Shown piece by piece: positions 1 through 12,645 of a stretch of DNA of 64,000 nucleotides. Origin of the DNA: Aselliscus stoliczkanus (lineage: Eukaryota > Chordata > Mammalia > Chiroptera > Hipposideridae); assembly GCA_033961575.1 (NCBI GenBank), contig CM066728.1, positions 108,146,852-108,210,851 of the forward strand, in the 5' to 3' direction. The position numbers and the translations under genes are program-made. The notes under the pieces are model-generated. The model searched no databases. It saw only the letters and a list, made by a program, of their open reading frames with translations, and was not told the DNA's origin. Each line of letters begins with the position of its first letter. Position 1 is the stretch's first letter.

Positions 1-1016
1 ATGATTTCATGCAGACCAGAGATTACCATGGTATTGATTCTCATACAGTACTTACAATCTGAGCTGCTCATTCTATCTAGATCTTTCTGTAGACTTTCAA
101 TCATTTGATTTCAATCATTGATTGGTTTGAAGTACGAAACTTTACTAGTTTGTTTTATGACTATGGGAAATATAGAACTATAATAAATGCTCAGCTATTA
201 TTTCATTAATCTAAAAATCTGCCAAAGAATAGAACATTGGCATATTATTTTTCAGTATAATAACAGAGTGAAGCAGATATTTCATTGATATTTTAAATAT
301 CATCAAATATAGGTAAAATATAGACCCATAATTTAGGGCATTAAAAATCATTTTTCACTTATTCATCAAGACAATATTATTTTTTCCTATATTACATGTA
401 ATGTCATTAATGCAAGGTATATACCTTGATGGACAAATATCAATTTCTTGTGCTTAACTAATAGGTAAAATAATCTCTTGTAATATTTGTTATAACCATA
501 TACATATTTTATTTATTAATATAAAATTTAATCTTCAAAATGTTCAGTCATCTATGAGATAAAGTGCAATTATTACTGTGCATATTCCATAATAATTTCT
601 CCATAGTTCATTAGGAAAGAATCATAGACATCTAAAATAGCAAGGAATTTAACCTCTCTATTGTGATGGAGGCCTAGTGACAAATTAAAATATGTGCCAG
701 TGACAGAAAATATTACATTTCAGAGTAAAATTAATTATTTAATTTAAAAAAGTAATTGTATTTTTTATTTACTGAATACGTCATCCTCACCCTTAAATGC
801 GGTATTGGTTCCATGACCAAAACTAACACTGTTATAATAAAAATGGAACAGTTGAGTAGGACCCCCTGCAGTAATGCGATAGAAGCTATGATTCTATCCT
901 GAGAAATGACCCCTGTGAATGTAAGTCACAATGGAAGGTACACTAGGGGACCTATTCTACCTGATGGCACATACCCGAGGGGGCTGGCTGCAGTATGTGC
1001 CTGCTCTTAACATCTG
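1..1016. other. AT-rich DNA, nothing recognised
   Basis: This stretch is AT-rich with stop codons in every frame, and I recognise no repeat family, exon or RNA gene in it. It may hold ancient repeats too diverged to identify by eye. Confidence 0.6.
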
Positions 1017-1085
1017 TACACATACACTCACTCATACACACACACTCATACACATACACACACTCACACACGCACACACACACAC
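1017..1085. repeat. Interrupted CA-rich microsatellite
   Basis: A run of CACA, CATACA and CACTCA units is visible, with CACACT and CACATA interruptions early and a purer (CA)n run at the 3' end. The mixed units suggest an old, partly decayed simple repeat. A histidine/threonine-rich open frame across it is an artefact of the repeat. Confidence 0.85.
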
Positions 1086-1086
1086 C

Positions 1087-2769
1087 TCATGTTCTCCTTC
1101 TGAAGAACTGATTTTTATCACTGCCTTTTATCCTAGATTTCTTTACAAAAACTTGAAGTGGCAAGTTCTCTGTGCTTCCTAACTTCCCGTAAGCTGAGGT
1201 TGCCCCTGTCACAACTATTCACAAATTCTGTACGTGCCCCTTCAGTCTGGCATTGTGAGTCACTTTTTACAAGTATGTGCTTAAAAACCCCATGTACAAA
1301 AAGTTGCTTGGCAGAAATGAAATTATACTGGTACTCTACACCTTAAATAATACAGACATGTTTTTTTTATTATCTTGTTTGATTCACTTTTAAATCTACT
1401 TCACCTAACATTTTTAGATAATGCTGCCACAAGATGAGACCTTTTGTGCTAAGCTGATTTGAGAATAAGAAAATAGCTGGGAAATGTACTATCTGTAAAA
1501 TATATCTGTCAGAGCTATAATTATTGCCCAGTATAGTGCAGCATTTCTGTTAATTGTTCTCAAATTTTAAACAAATTGCAATTAATCCCTGAAGAAGCTA
1601 TAATTCAGGCAGCTACTAACGATTAAATCTATTTAGGTAATAACTCAGATGACCTGGAGACATGCAGTAAAACTTTTCTCATGCCTTTAAACAGTAATGC
1701 CTCTTTGGGGAAACACAATGTAACTATCTTTCTAACTTTTTTCAGCAGTAAAAATGCATGTGACATTGCAAACTAAATATAGTGTAGGTGACTGGATATT
1801 ATTAATGGTGTGAATTTCATTAGAACTTCAACAGCATAAGGGGACAGTAGCATAAGGGAAGTAAATTGGTGTGATGGGAATGCATAATTAAGACTTTTTT
1901 TGCACAGAGAAATATTAGCATTTTCAGTTGAGAAGAAAAGGGCTGATCAGGCACATCTGACAGTAATTTACACTCTTACTCACTCACAAAAATTAATGTG
2001 GCAGATATTGTCAGGTGCAAGCAATAAAAATATCTGATTTTAAGAGCCTTGTATAGAGACTGGAATGTAATCACATTACATAAATAATTCACTTCATCCA
2101 TTCCTTTAGAGACTTTTCAATGAGATTTATTTAGGTGAATAAAATGTATAACATGATCCTACTTTGAAAACATTCCTCAAGCCTCCTTCCAGACTGAACT
2201 TAACAGAAGGTGCTTCAGAAACATAAATGGATTGATTTTCTTGTTGCTCACTAAAAGTTTCCAGTAGAAATTCAGGTAACTTCTAATTTTTGTCACAATA
2301 ATGGGTGCAAACCAGGACTCTATTTTCCAGTTAAAGCAAGGTTATGAAATTCATATATTTGTAAAATTTCATATAACCATACCATGTGTGACTGAGTGAA
2401 ACTCAAAAGGGTCTACTATGTTTGTATTATATAAAAATTGTGTTTTACCAGCAATGTGTCCCTTCAGGACAAGGACCACTGTGGCTGTTAGCAGAGAAAA
2501 GTTAACATATTAGTTCAAAACTTGCATACAGTAAAATTTGGGATGATTTTAGCACTAATATTTGTATTCTAGGAAAACCACTGGCATTTCTCAAAGGCTT
2601 TGAAAGTAATAATTATATAATAAGAAACTCTAAGGTGTCAACAGTATAGATTATGTTGATCAACTATTATTTCATGTTCCATACTACATCTAGCATTATT
2701 TTTTCAATCATAAATGTTGACTTTTAGCTATTTATTTGTTAAGCTAACGCTTCACCCATGTAACTGTTC
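1087..2769. other. AT-rich DNA, nothing recognised
   Basis: No coding signal, RNA gene or repeat family can be supported here. Short A and T runs are common, and no pair of target-site duplications stands out. Confidence 0.55.
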
Positions 2770-3240
2770 CTCCTTCCATCACATTGACAGTCAGTCACTA
2801 AGAGGCAGCCCATCTTGTAGTTGGATGGGACCACATGACTTGTCCCTGACAATGAGATGTGAGTGGAGGTCACGTGAAGGAAAGTGAATGTGGAGTGGAT
2901 GTGAAAGTGTCATCTCCATCTTCCCAACCACCAGGACCACGCACACCCCAATGCACTGTTAGGGGAGCTCTATTGTCCACCATTATGAACTGTTCTATGT
3001 CACTAAAGCGGAGGATGTCCTTGTCCCTCTGGGTCCCAGTTAGAGTTAGCCATCACGAGAGTATGCACAGGATCCGGAAGAGCGTAGAGGCGGTGAACCA
3101 TTATCCACAGAGGCAGCTGCAGGCAGACTCGGGCACATGAAGGTTTCATTGTGGCTTCCCAGTGAGCTCCTAAGATGTCCCTTCCTGACTGCCACTGACT
3201 AGGACAGCTGACAGGAGCTTCATGGAGATTCCTGAGCATG
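2770..3240 (+). repeat. Possible ancient MaLR-like repeat
   Basis: The stretch around 2826-2875 (a phrase of the type CCACATGACTTG followed by AATGAGATGTGAGTGGAGGTCACGTG) resembles the middle of old mammalian LTR-type repeats that carry a 'TGTGAGTGGAAGTGACATGTG' phrase. A second, similarly weak example lies near 20.95 kb. The match is from memory and patchy, the borders are uncertain, and the region could equally be unique DNA. Opposing open frames of 93 and 78 codons here show no recognisable protein. Confidence 0.3.
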
Positions 3241-4120
3241 GCAACTAAGTCCAGGTGATCAGGAATAACACCTACTTCATTGCGTCAGGTGGATTGACAT
3301 GGCCAGCTGCAGCTTCCAGGACCATGGGTGGCACTTTCCTGGTCTTCAGTAGTCAGATAAGACGCTATTTCCTATATTACACCTTTTATACCTAAAAGGT
3401 TCAGCGTGATCTCTTATCCTAACTGATCCCTAAAACGCATGACCAAATTTCCATGGGAAGCTGTAGCAATGTTAGGTGTAGCATTAAACTAATTAAGAGA
3501 CATCACTCTATATTCAGAAAATTATAAAGATGATTTTGAAATAACATGAAAATATTTACTCTCAGAATACTTAGCACATTTTCTTTATTTTAACTCTGTC
3601 CTTTTAAAATATTCAGTATTAGATGCTCATATTTGAATTTGAGTATTTCTTCAAGCCATGTACTTAAACTTCTCTTAATGTAAATGATTTATCTTAAGCC
3701 TGAATCTTTAATTCATGAACAAGTAGTTTAAATTCTTAACGCACACAAATCCACTTTCCATGTTATGCTACCATCTCTTTTATTTTTGAATATTTATAAG
3801 GAAAGCATTATGCTAAATTTTAATGCCTACGTGAAACCTCTCTCTTGAAGAGTCTTAATTATTTTAAGAGAATTATCTTATAAATTCACGTGACACTCTT
3901 ATGAAGTAGAAAAGAATTAGGAAAGAGTAAGAAGAAATTCCCAATGAGATTTAGAAAACCATGCTGTTCTAATTGGCATGGTGAAAATAGAGGAAGAACC
4001 GGAAACCAGTGAATTTGTAAAAATAATGGCTGCCAAACATCCCTACGATTATTCTATAGGAAACTCTCAGTACATGCATGTGAAGGAAATACCCACGGCT
4101 GAAGGGCCAAGGCACCAAGG
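3241..4120. other. Non-coding DNA, nothing recognised
   Basis: There is no conserved open frame, RNA gene or identifiable repeat. It is AT-rich except for a short GC-richer end leading into the small tandem repeat at 4121. Confidence 0.5.
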
Positions 4121-4158
4121 GACTACGGGGCTACGGGGCTGAGGGGCTGAGGGCTGAG
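4121..4158. repeat. Short GC-rich tandem repeat
   Basis: Roughly 9-10 bp units built on 'CTACGGGG' then 'CTGAGGGG' are repeated about four times: GACTACGGGG, CTACGGGG, CTGAGGGG, CTGAGGG. It is a small local slippage product inside otherwise AT-rich DNA. Confidence 0.7.
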
Positions 4159-5284
4159 AGAAGAGCCTCCAGAAGTCACTAGAGCCATTCACACAGGGAA
4201 GGGAACAGAGTGCCTTCCCAGAGCCAGACTGGAAAACTTCATAATTCCTGGGTCATTGCATAGAACACTCAGAAGGTCTTACTTCTATGGCCATCTTTCT
4301 GCCTCCAAATCTTAGAAGCAGGACCCACAATTATCAACTACTTTCCAAGCAACTGTCCAAGTGTCCCAATGCAAAGCTCAAAAATATTTACAGGAATGCA
4401 AATGGGGGAAGGTATTTCTGAGAATTTCCAAATGCAGTTAATTTCCTTCTGGCCTGATTCAGCTACTAAGAGCATTATTGTCATACTTATATAGCAATTA
4501 AAAACTTGCAAACAGTTCTATATCTTTTAGTTTCTTTCTAAAGGCTGACTTTTCCTAAATTAGTGTGAAAAAGTATGACAATAAGATATAATTCTAACTG
4601 AAAAAAATATTATAAGAAGTGATATAGTACGTACACTGTATAATCAAATACAATGATTTGGCACATCTAACACGCTTATAAGAACACAACTGTGATCAGA
4701 TGCCACTCAGGGAAGTGGTTGTACTAAGGTTTATTTTATCGATCATTCCTAGAATTTGACTTGCTATTGATGCTTAAGCATGAATTATTTACTAGATCAA
4801 ATCTCCTCTTGCCTGCTATGTAACATTCACCCATGAAACCAGGAGGGCCGATGGTGCCCACTACACATAGAGACTTTGTTAAGCAAGAAAGGTTAAAACA
4901 TGTGTCCTACCCACGAAGCAACACAGCAGGCACCATGGGAGGCAGGCATAGTCAGGCAGGTGAAACCAGCATTGTGTGCTTGGCTTTGCTGATAGACAGC
5001 CCTGAATGAGGACAGCTCAGATGTAGGGTTTACGTGAGTAGCAACCCTGGGAAGAAGACAATCAGGGACAAAGTTAGGAGTCACCATCGCAGTAGAAGTT
5101 CAAGGAAATGAGAGACTCGTGGGGACTGGAATTTCAAAGAAAGGCTGGGGAGAAAAAGTGGGGCATGAAGGTGAAGCACGAAGATGTCAAGGATACCCAG
5201 AAAAGGTAGGAGCAAAACTTAGTGGGAGGGCGGAGCAGCCTGCATGGTAGCAACAGCGTGGGAAGGTAAGTCCCTTGATGGCAC

Positions 5285-5420
5285 GGACCCCTTGCATTCT
5301 CTCAGCAGCCTTGGGAGGCGGGAACTATTATGTCCTTCAGACACAGAGTTTGGTGAACTGCTTTGCCCAACACCACATGATAGTGACCAGACCCTACATC
5401 TGTAAGAAAAAGTAGCCCGT
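5285..5420 (-). repeat. MIR SINE fragment, antisense
   Basis: Read on the + strand, the order of phrases follows the complement of MIR: a 'CCTTGGGAGGCGGGAACTATTATG' part (MIR complement: CTGTGAGGTAGGTACTATTAT), then 'CAGACACAGAGTTTGGTGAACTG' (CTGAGGCACAGAGAGGTTAAG), then 'TTGCCCAACACCACATGATAGT' (TTGCCCAAGGTCACACAGCTAGT). MIRs are tRNA-derived SINEs shared by all mammals and long inactive. The heavy divergence fits that age. Ends are approximate. Confidence 0.6.
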
Positions 5421-8400
5421 GATCATAACAGCATCCTCCACAGTTTTCAGGGTTGGGCGAAGGTGGGGGCAGTGATAGTGAGGACAAGGTGAGGGCACAG
5501 CCAGCAGAGCCTGTGTGACTGGAACCATGGTTTCGCGTCAGCCCTGATGAGGCCAGAGGACAGAGCTGAAAGAAGAATTGACCAAAAACTGGCTCATCAG
5601 TAGTGAGATCCCACCTCAATTTAAAGAGCTGCCCATTTTTGAAGGCATCCTAATTTGTGACATCTTGCATTCGTACACAAGATGAGCACAGAGCAGCGTG
5701 TTTGGCAGTGTGAGTCCAGGAAAACGTTGAGAAGATAAAGCAAAAGAATGGGATGAACAGAGGACCTGGGACAGGCGATGGTGAATTGGTGATGCAGGAA
5801 TGCTGGGACCACAGCTCTGCTTAACCATCTCCCTCTCGGCTCATTCAAGAGCACCAATAGCGTCATGATGAACTGAGAAGCCCATTAACTCTATTTTTCA
5901 CTAGAACATTTCTCTCAGCAGTGAACTAGATTCATTGGAGAGAGGAGTTTCTAACTATTTTGCTGCTTACATAGTTTATTTATTTACCCCAGGCGACTCT
6001 ATCTTGGGGTGGCGCTCCCGTTTAACAGGGCATTCTAAGCAAAACCTTTCTAGCAGTCAAGAGCGTAAAGTGATGTCACACACTGAGCCCCATTCCAAGC
6101 CAGATTAGGAATTAATCCTCTCAGTGTCTCATAGACACTAGATCAAGCTTAACCTGCTGAGGATCAAGCACATAATTTAATGTCATTCCACAGGTTCCCG
6201 TGTCTCCAGTTTTATTGATTGGAGTTTGGTCTTATGATGAATAAAAGGTGGCATTTAGTAGTATTCCATTTTCCTTCCTACTTTGCTTGTACCCCATATT
6301 TATTTATTTGGGTTCCAAAATTTTATCCAATAGGAAAGTGATCTTCTTGGGTCTACAGATATGAAATGTAAATTTGCCAGACACATGAGCTTTGCAGGAA
6401 TGGTCAGAAAAGTTAATTTAATCATAAAGGGCCAAGCATTGCTCCCTGCCCTTAGGCTGCCATCCTCTTGACAACTGTGCTGTGTTTCTGGGACAGATCC
6501 GCCATCATCCTCAGAGTGGTCAATAAAATCCTCGACTCGGGGGCAGGTCCAGATGGAAAGGTGTGCAGGATGTGGCTCAGCTGGCCAGGGCCTACCTCCA
6601 GCCCTGGGAAACATGTCATCTACAGTTCCAGCTCCTAGGGGATGGTGCTAGACAATGCCACTGGGCTGTAGAGTGTTGGCTTAATGGTATAACAAGCATC
6701 CTCTTACCAGGGTTGTCCTTGGTGGGTCTACAGCCCTCTGGATCCTCTCCAAGGTGCTGTGAAGAGATGACAGGATGCTGGAAATGAAGAGCTCCCTGAC
6801 CATTTACATCCTGCACTTTTCATTCCCATCCACCTAGAATCCACTCTCTAAGGGACATGCCCTGGGACAAAGATGGACTCAGGTGCCCCCTGGCAAGGTG
6901 CCCATTCTAGGTTCAAGAAGCCTGAAGATTCTGCAGTATAATCAGAAGGCCCAGACAAATCCTCATGGAGATTTACAGCATGCAGAGTCCATCCTCAGTG
7001 CTGAGAATACCTAATTCCCCGGGTCCTCTAATTTCTAGGGGCCCAGAATACCACGTGTTTTGTTTTGTTTTTGTTTTTTTTTGCTATAGGCTTTAACGTA
7101 TCTTACTAGAATTGAAGTAAGGAAAGGGTACAAATAAAATGCCACCTAAAGTTTCTAAAGTTTATTCAGAGCAATATTGAAACTCTACCTTCTGGTAACT
7201 TTGAAAATAGTTTGAATTAACTATTCACTTTTTTGACAGAAAGTAGTGAAATTGAAATGCTGATAGCTTATAAGAACTTTACCTTTCTGTCTGGGTCCCC
7301 TTTTATCTCATGAATGATGTTCATATGTTTATTATCTTTTCAGAGTTGTTATCAGAGATTATCTGATAAGGAAAGTTGAAATTTAGACTGACACCACAAA
7401 GCTAAGCACTCATGAGAAAGGCTGTAGTGAACCTGGCTTGTTTTAACCTTGCCAAGGGTCATCTGCCAGTGTCGCATCCAAGATTCGTAATTCAAATGTT
7501 TAAACTTAGTCTTACTCATTAAAGTTTTAGCTCTAATAGAGTAAGCTATGAGACACTGTGGTGTACTGTGACATTTTTAATATCTCTAGGGTAATTATCT
7601 AAATGATATCCATATTTATATGTAATTAATAATATGAATAACCTAAATGTAAAAATAATTATCTTTTCTTGATATGTTACACACAGAAGAAAAGAAACAG
7701 CAAGAAAAAAATAGAGTGCAATTAGGTCTACATCGCTATTCTTATTAAGAAGCTGATTAATTTTGACCATCTTTTATTCAATCACAGAGATTGAGTTGAC
7801 ATTTACTGCACTTACTTGGCTTTATTTGTATCAACCCCATGTGTGGGGAGGTGAACCTTTTTGTAATGGATATAATTTATTTATTGCAATAATGAATAAA
7901 AAATACATTGTTATAATGTATTTTAAAACATTAATCATTAGTAACCTATTATTTATATAGATAATTTTACCCATAATTTAAAGAAGGTATATGTAAAATA
8001 TATTAATTTGAATCAACTTGTATCTCAGTCAAAAGGATACAGGTATATTTGTACCTAAAATAGTTCCACCCAATCTATTGGCATATGCCATCTTTTGTTG
8101 GAGAATTATGAGAAATATTAAGAATGTCATACTATTACATTTTTATTAAGATAATCCCATGATGTTCATGCACCAATTCAAAGACTTGACAGGAAAGACA
8201 AAAATGTTTTCGTGTTTGCTTGTTTACCAGTCATCATTGTACTGACCAAAACCAAACACAAAAAGGAATGAAAGTCAAAGTGAAGGATCATTATTTTCTT
8301 CATGAAAAGGAAAGTAGAATTTAGGAATAACCATTCCCAGTAAGAGGAAAGACAAGTCTGAGGTTGCAGAAAAGTCCTAATACAAAGAGTTTTTTGTAGA

Positions 8401-8792
8401 GTTAAAAAATAATAATAAAGATATAAGAACAGGTGAGTGTTGAAAGTATTTATAATGTACTTCCACAAAAATATAATGAATGATAAATATAAAAGAAAAT
8501 ATGAGAGTTTGAACTTCATTCAGGTTTATAACCCGCTGACCACCTGTTTGTTTGGCTCAGATTGGCTCAGAAAATGTTGGGTACACAAGGATTATCTGGA
8601 ATAACTACATTTTCTCCAATTCCTACTAAAGGTCCTCTGAGACAGTAAATAGGACACATTTTTTTTTCTTTTTTAAGCAGCCTTTAGCAGTCTTCTTGAC
8701 AGAGATCTTATTTGCTTTTCTTTCATCACATTTTGGCTACAGGATATATACGTTCAATTGTCATCCATATGTCATTAAATTGTGTGCCGTTG
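5421..8792. other. Long stretch without recognised features
   Basis: I see no gene. A GC-richer portion at about 6540-7060 has overlapping short open frames on both strands, none resembling a protein family, and could be an unidentified old LTR. A (T/TTTTG)-rich run at about 7060-7082 may be the antisense poly(A) tail of an unidentified retroposon. The remainder is AT-rich. Confidence 0.5.
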
Positions 8793-8994
8793 CCTTAGAT
8801 CAGGGGCCAGAAAACTAGGGCCCATGGGCCAACTGTAGCCACTCCCCCTGCTTTTAGATACATCATCTATCACAGCTTCCACGTTGCTGTGAAAGAGCTG
8901 AGGAGTTGCAGCAGACGCTGAGTGCGACTCCCAAAATCTGAAATATTTACTATGTAGTCCTTTTCAGAGAAAAGTGGCTGGTCCCACCTTAGAA
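8793..8994 (+). mobile_element. Non-autonomous hAT (Charlie-type) element
   Basis: The core 8801-8986 starts CAGGGGCCAGAAAACT and ends AAAGTGGCTGGTCCCA, which are imperfect terminal inverted repeats. Internal phrases (GGGCCCATGGGCCAACTGTAG, AAATATTTACTATGTAGTCC) match the abundant mammalian hAT fossil that begins CAGGGGTCGGCAAACT. It is flanked by CCTTAGAT (8793-8800) and CCTTAGAA (8987-8994), an 8-bp target duplication with one mismatch, which is diagnostic for hAT insertion. At 186 bp it carries no transposase and would have been mobilised in trans. The exact subfamily name is not certain. Confidence 0.75.
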
Positions 8995-9252
8995 CTAAAA
9001 TTGAACCATCACGTTGCTACCATTATCACCACGACCACCACCATTTCTAAGTGAATGAGGCAAGGGAGAGTCCGTATTCTTTTCATTTTCATTATAATTT
9101 GCACACACTGGAAGATCAATAAATATTTCTGATTTACTAGCACATCAGGACATATCATTTAAGTTAGCTGACCAATTTAAGTTAGGTCATAGAAGTGAGC
9201 TACAGGTTACTGGCTTCCTGGACTGTGGTTGGGGAAGCATGAGGGTCAGGAG

Positions 9253-9390
9253 TGAACTGATGTAACCAGTGCTCTAACTCGTAACCAGCTTTATAACTAA
9301 GTGAACCCACATAACCAGCCCTGTAACTAGGGGAACTGATATAACTAGTGCTATAATTAAGGGAACTGATATAACTAGTATACAACGAAG
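9253..9390. repeat. Degenerate 30-bp minisatellite
   Basis: About five imperfect 30-bp units are visible: GTGAACTGATGTAACCAGTG.., a shortened GTAACCAGCTTTATAACTAA, GTGAACCCACATAACCAGCC.., GGGAACTGATATAACTAGTG.., and GGGAACTGATATAACTAGTA... Since 30 is a multiple of three, one minus-strand frame stays open across them and gives a 10-residue periodic peptide (SYISS.NYST-like). There is no sign of expression. Confidence 0.75.
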
Positions 9391-11039
9391 AGAGAGTGAG
9401 TGAAAATAAAAATATAGAAAGTCACAATAGGTCAATATTCTAAGGCCTTTGATTTTTCTAGGTCAAACTTTCAAGAGTTCTAACTTTTTACTTAGACTTT
9501 TTAAAACAATAAACATCTGATGTTCCTATGCATTTAACAATCACATGAGTCAATATCAGAAAGATCATTTGAGGCTGAAATTAATGATTACTTTTAAAAT
9601 AATATTATGCCCTTTTTGCAGTCACGAACATTAGCCAGCCTTTTTAGATGCATGATATAGTTGAAATTTGTGCTATAAATTTATTTCCTGCAATAATCTT
9701 AATATAGTTTCTGTCAGATAAAATTAAAAGTAATTTAATGGTGCAAGATCAACAAGGTTGTGTGTCCGGGTGGGGAGGAATTTAATCAATTTCAAAACTT
9801 TAAAGATAGTAGACATAAAAAATAGGACTCCAAGGAATATCACTTTGCCATAAAAGAGAAAAGTAATTTATTGGAAAAAATATAAAGTATAAGAATTTTT
9901 TAAAGTATGCAATTTGTTTTTTGAGGAAATAGGGATGCTCTTTATAAGGAGAAAGTAATTCTGCCATAAAGTGCAATGCTTGTCGTGATATTTAAAAATT
10001 TACAAATAGATTTCCCTTCCTCTGTGTGCATCCTCAATTCCGCCATGAAACGTTTATTGCTCTGGGTGTGGAAGGAGATTTCTTCTCAAGCTACATCTCA
10101 GAGACAAGTCTACCATTATTCACCCATTCATCATAGTCTCAGTGTTAAGTTTTCTGTCTCTAATTAGTTTCTGACCAATTTATCATTTTACTAAATGACC
10201 ACTGCAATTTGTTTCATTCCAATTACCATACTTATGGCTGTAATACTTTAGGAAAAGTAATTTATTATATGTATACCAGAAAGTACACAAGAAAGTTCAA
10301 GAAAGACATTCAGGTTTGAAGATGGATGTGCCAATTGTGAAAGGTCTACTGTGGACTTTGTCTTAATTCTCCTGTGAAAGCCAGAGGAATGTAAGGAAGG
10401 CCCAAATAAATCATACGTTCATGAATTGCCATATATATGTTAATTTCTCCCACTCTCTATAAAAACTTAAAATTTACTTTGAGAAGACTGAAATGAATAC
10501 AGGCCATGGAAAGATGCTACCACATGTTCCCACCGTCTTGGAGCGTCTCTTTCAGTGATTCCTTTTTTATTCCTCATTCCTGGGCTTTTTTCTCTACCTG
10601 ACTAAACACCGTATGTCATTTTGGTTTTATTTAAAAAAACAAAATTTGTAATTAGAGAATGTACATAAAAGTAGTTTTAATTTTTTTCTTACATTCCATG
10701 TATAACAATGACAATAGCAACAGCTTTCAATCTCTTTGAATTGCTTATGTAGATAGGAGTCTACTCACATTCTTTGTTCTGGTTTTAATTTTAGTTTTAC
10801 AATGTTAATAAGAATCCAAGCCTATTTTGATGTAGTTCTTAAATACTGTCAAAGTCACTTGACAAAGCTTTGTGATTGTTATTTGTACATGAGGGCAACA
10901 ATGGTTTTTCTTTCAAGATCTTCAAAAGATGGAATATTCCATTTTGCTAAAAAGTAGAAGCAAGTTGCTTATAAGATATATTAGATCTGTGCTGAGTTCA
11001 AAGGGGGAAGACTGATGAACCAGATAAACTAGATCGCTG
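9391..11039. other. AT-rich DNA, nothing recognised
   Basis: This is AT-rich, with no coding signal, no repeat family I can name and no RNA gene. Confidence 0.5.
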
Positions 11040-12050
11040 CATAGGCACTGACTTTGTCGACTCCAAGCTGAAAGCTAGGCCCTCCTTCAATTGGCCACCC
11101 CCTAGTAGAATCCACCTGGCTCCGCGTGTCTGTTCTCTGAGACAATCAGGTCAAAGCTACACTTGCTCCTCCAGTTACTGGTGAGCTCGGGGGTTTTGCC
11201 TCAGAATCTCTGGAACAGAGCAACAAAGTGCTGGTTACAGGTCCCTTTCTTCTGTGGAGTCACCTTGATCAACAAGAGCATCAGCAGCAAAGGTCGATGT
11301 GGGTGAGAGGAGGGTGACACGTAGGACACTGCATCATGCAGGACTCCAGGCACGGGGCTCTTCTATGTGAGGAGTCCTAATTCAAAACCTCTGCATGATT
11401 TTTGGAGCCTAACCTTGGCAATTAGAAAGCTTTCACCTGGCAAGTCGCACTGGGGAAAGCTGCCCTCCACACTCCAAACTTGGTTCACAGCCAGTACCCT
11501 GCAGACTCTGAGGGAGCCGCAATCAGGGGCTCTGTCCCCCAGCTTGTCAGGGTCTCTCGCATTCCTGCCTTCTCTCACTATCTGCAGTCCTGGGCAGAGG
11601 TCCTTTTCTGGCGCCCTGCTGGGACCTCCTCAAGGTGGGGGGCAATGGCCAAACTTGAACACACGTTCCCTACAGGGACTCGGTACCTAGCACTTTTCCA
11701 CTCTGAGTGCTTCCCTGACCTCAGAGCCAGTAACATTTCTGGAGCTTTTGGTCTGGGCTCCCTTCAAAGTAAAATGACTCCCACACCTACACTGACCCAC
11801 CTAAGTCGGGACTGGTGTGCCTTTCCTGGGGGAAATGGAATGAGAAGCCACACTGTCTCTGGCTTTAGACACTTGCTTTACCATGACAGCAAGTGATTTA
11901 AGGCTTACCTCTTTCATTTGGGGCTTCTTGTTTTACTCAGCTGCTCCCACACCTGGCAGCTTGGTTCCTCTGTCCCAGCTCAGCTGAGCTCCTGATGCCA
12001 GGCTTGCATCCTACTCTCCCCTCCCCCTTGCTTCTCTTTCCTCTTGCTTC
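11040..12050. other. Unidentified GC-richer block
   Basis: This kilobase is clearly less AT-rich than its surroundings and holds overlapping open frames of 71-138 codons, the longest at 11480-11896 (+). The translations look like ordinary out-of-frame DNA, with no domain, low-complexity core or recognisable motif. It could be an LTR or retroelement 5' region of a lineage-specific family, or unique sequence. A T/C-rich tract at 12010-12055 leads into the TATA-rich repeat. Confidence 0.4.
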
Positions 12051-12057
12051 TTGCTAT

Positions 12058-12134
12058 GTATTTAAATTCATTATAGATAATGTTTATATATTTAATGTTT
12101 ATATATAATGTGTATATATATAATGTTTATCTCT
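12058..12134. repeat. AT-rich tandem repeat (ATAATGTTTAT units)
   Basis: Four loose units related to 'ATAATGTTTATATAT' follow one another, at about 12075, 12090, 12105 and 12118. This is a simple AT-rich repeat immediately upstream of an L1 3' end. Confidence 0.65.
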
Positions 12135-12164
12135 TCAGCCATAAATGACACTTGTTTCCATATC

Positions 12165-12645
12165 TGAACCAGGAGGCCATTATACTCAGTGAAATAAACC
12201 AGACATAGATACACAGAGAGACAAGTACTTATGATTCCACTTGTATGCAGCATCTAAAAAAAGTCACACTCAAAAGCAGTTAACAGAATGATGGCTGCCT
12301 TGGAGGAGGGTGGGGAAAATGGGGAGATGTTGGTCAAAGGGCACAAAGCTATGGGTATGTGGGATGAATACTTTCAGGAGCTCTGATGTACAGCATGGTG
12401 AGTATAAATTGATAACACTATATTGTAGACTTGAAATTCATCAAGAGAGATCTTCAGTGTTTTCACCACACATGGAAAAGAACCATAACTATGTGAGGTG
12501 ATGGACATATTAATTAGCTTGGGTGATGCAATCAGTTTGCTATGTACATCTATACCAAACATCATGTTGTACACCTTAACTTTATATTATTTTTTGTTTG
12601 TCAAGCATACCTTGATAAAGCTGGAAAATTTTCAAATACGGATCT
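12165..12645 (+). mobile_element. LINE-1 3' end (ORF2 tail and 3' UTR)
   Basis: The order of phrases is that of older mammalian L1 3' ends: a 'CATTATACTCAGTGAAATAAACCAGACA' type opening, 'ACAAGTACTTATGATTCCACTTGTATG', 'AACAGAATGATGGCTGCC', then a 3' UTR phrase 'ATCATGTTGTACACCTTAA' and 'CTTGATAAAGCTGGAAA'. This is a 5'-truncated, inactive copy whose short open frames are broken. It cannot be collinear with the ORF2 piece at 12990-13390, because the 3' UTR comes first. The two are separate insertions or a rearrangement. Confidence 0.75.

Noticed and set aside
9253..9390. CRISPR-like array
   Set aside because: The 30-bp units are contiguous with no spacers and diverge gradually, which is a minisatellite in mammalian DNA.
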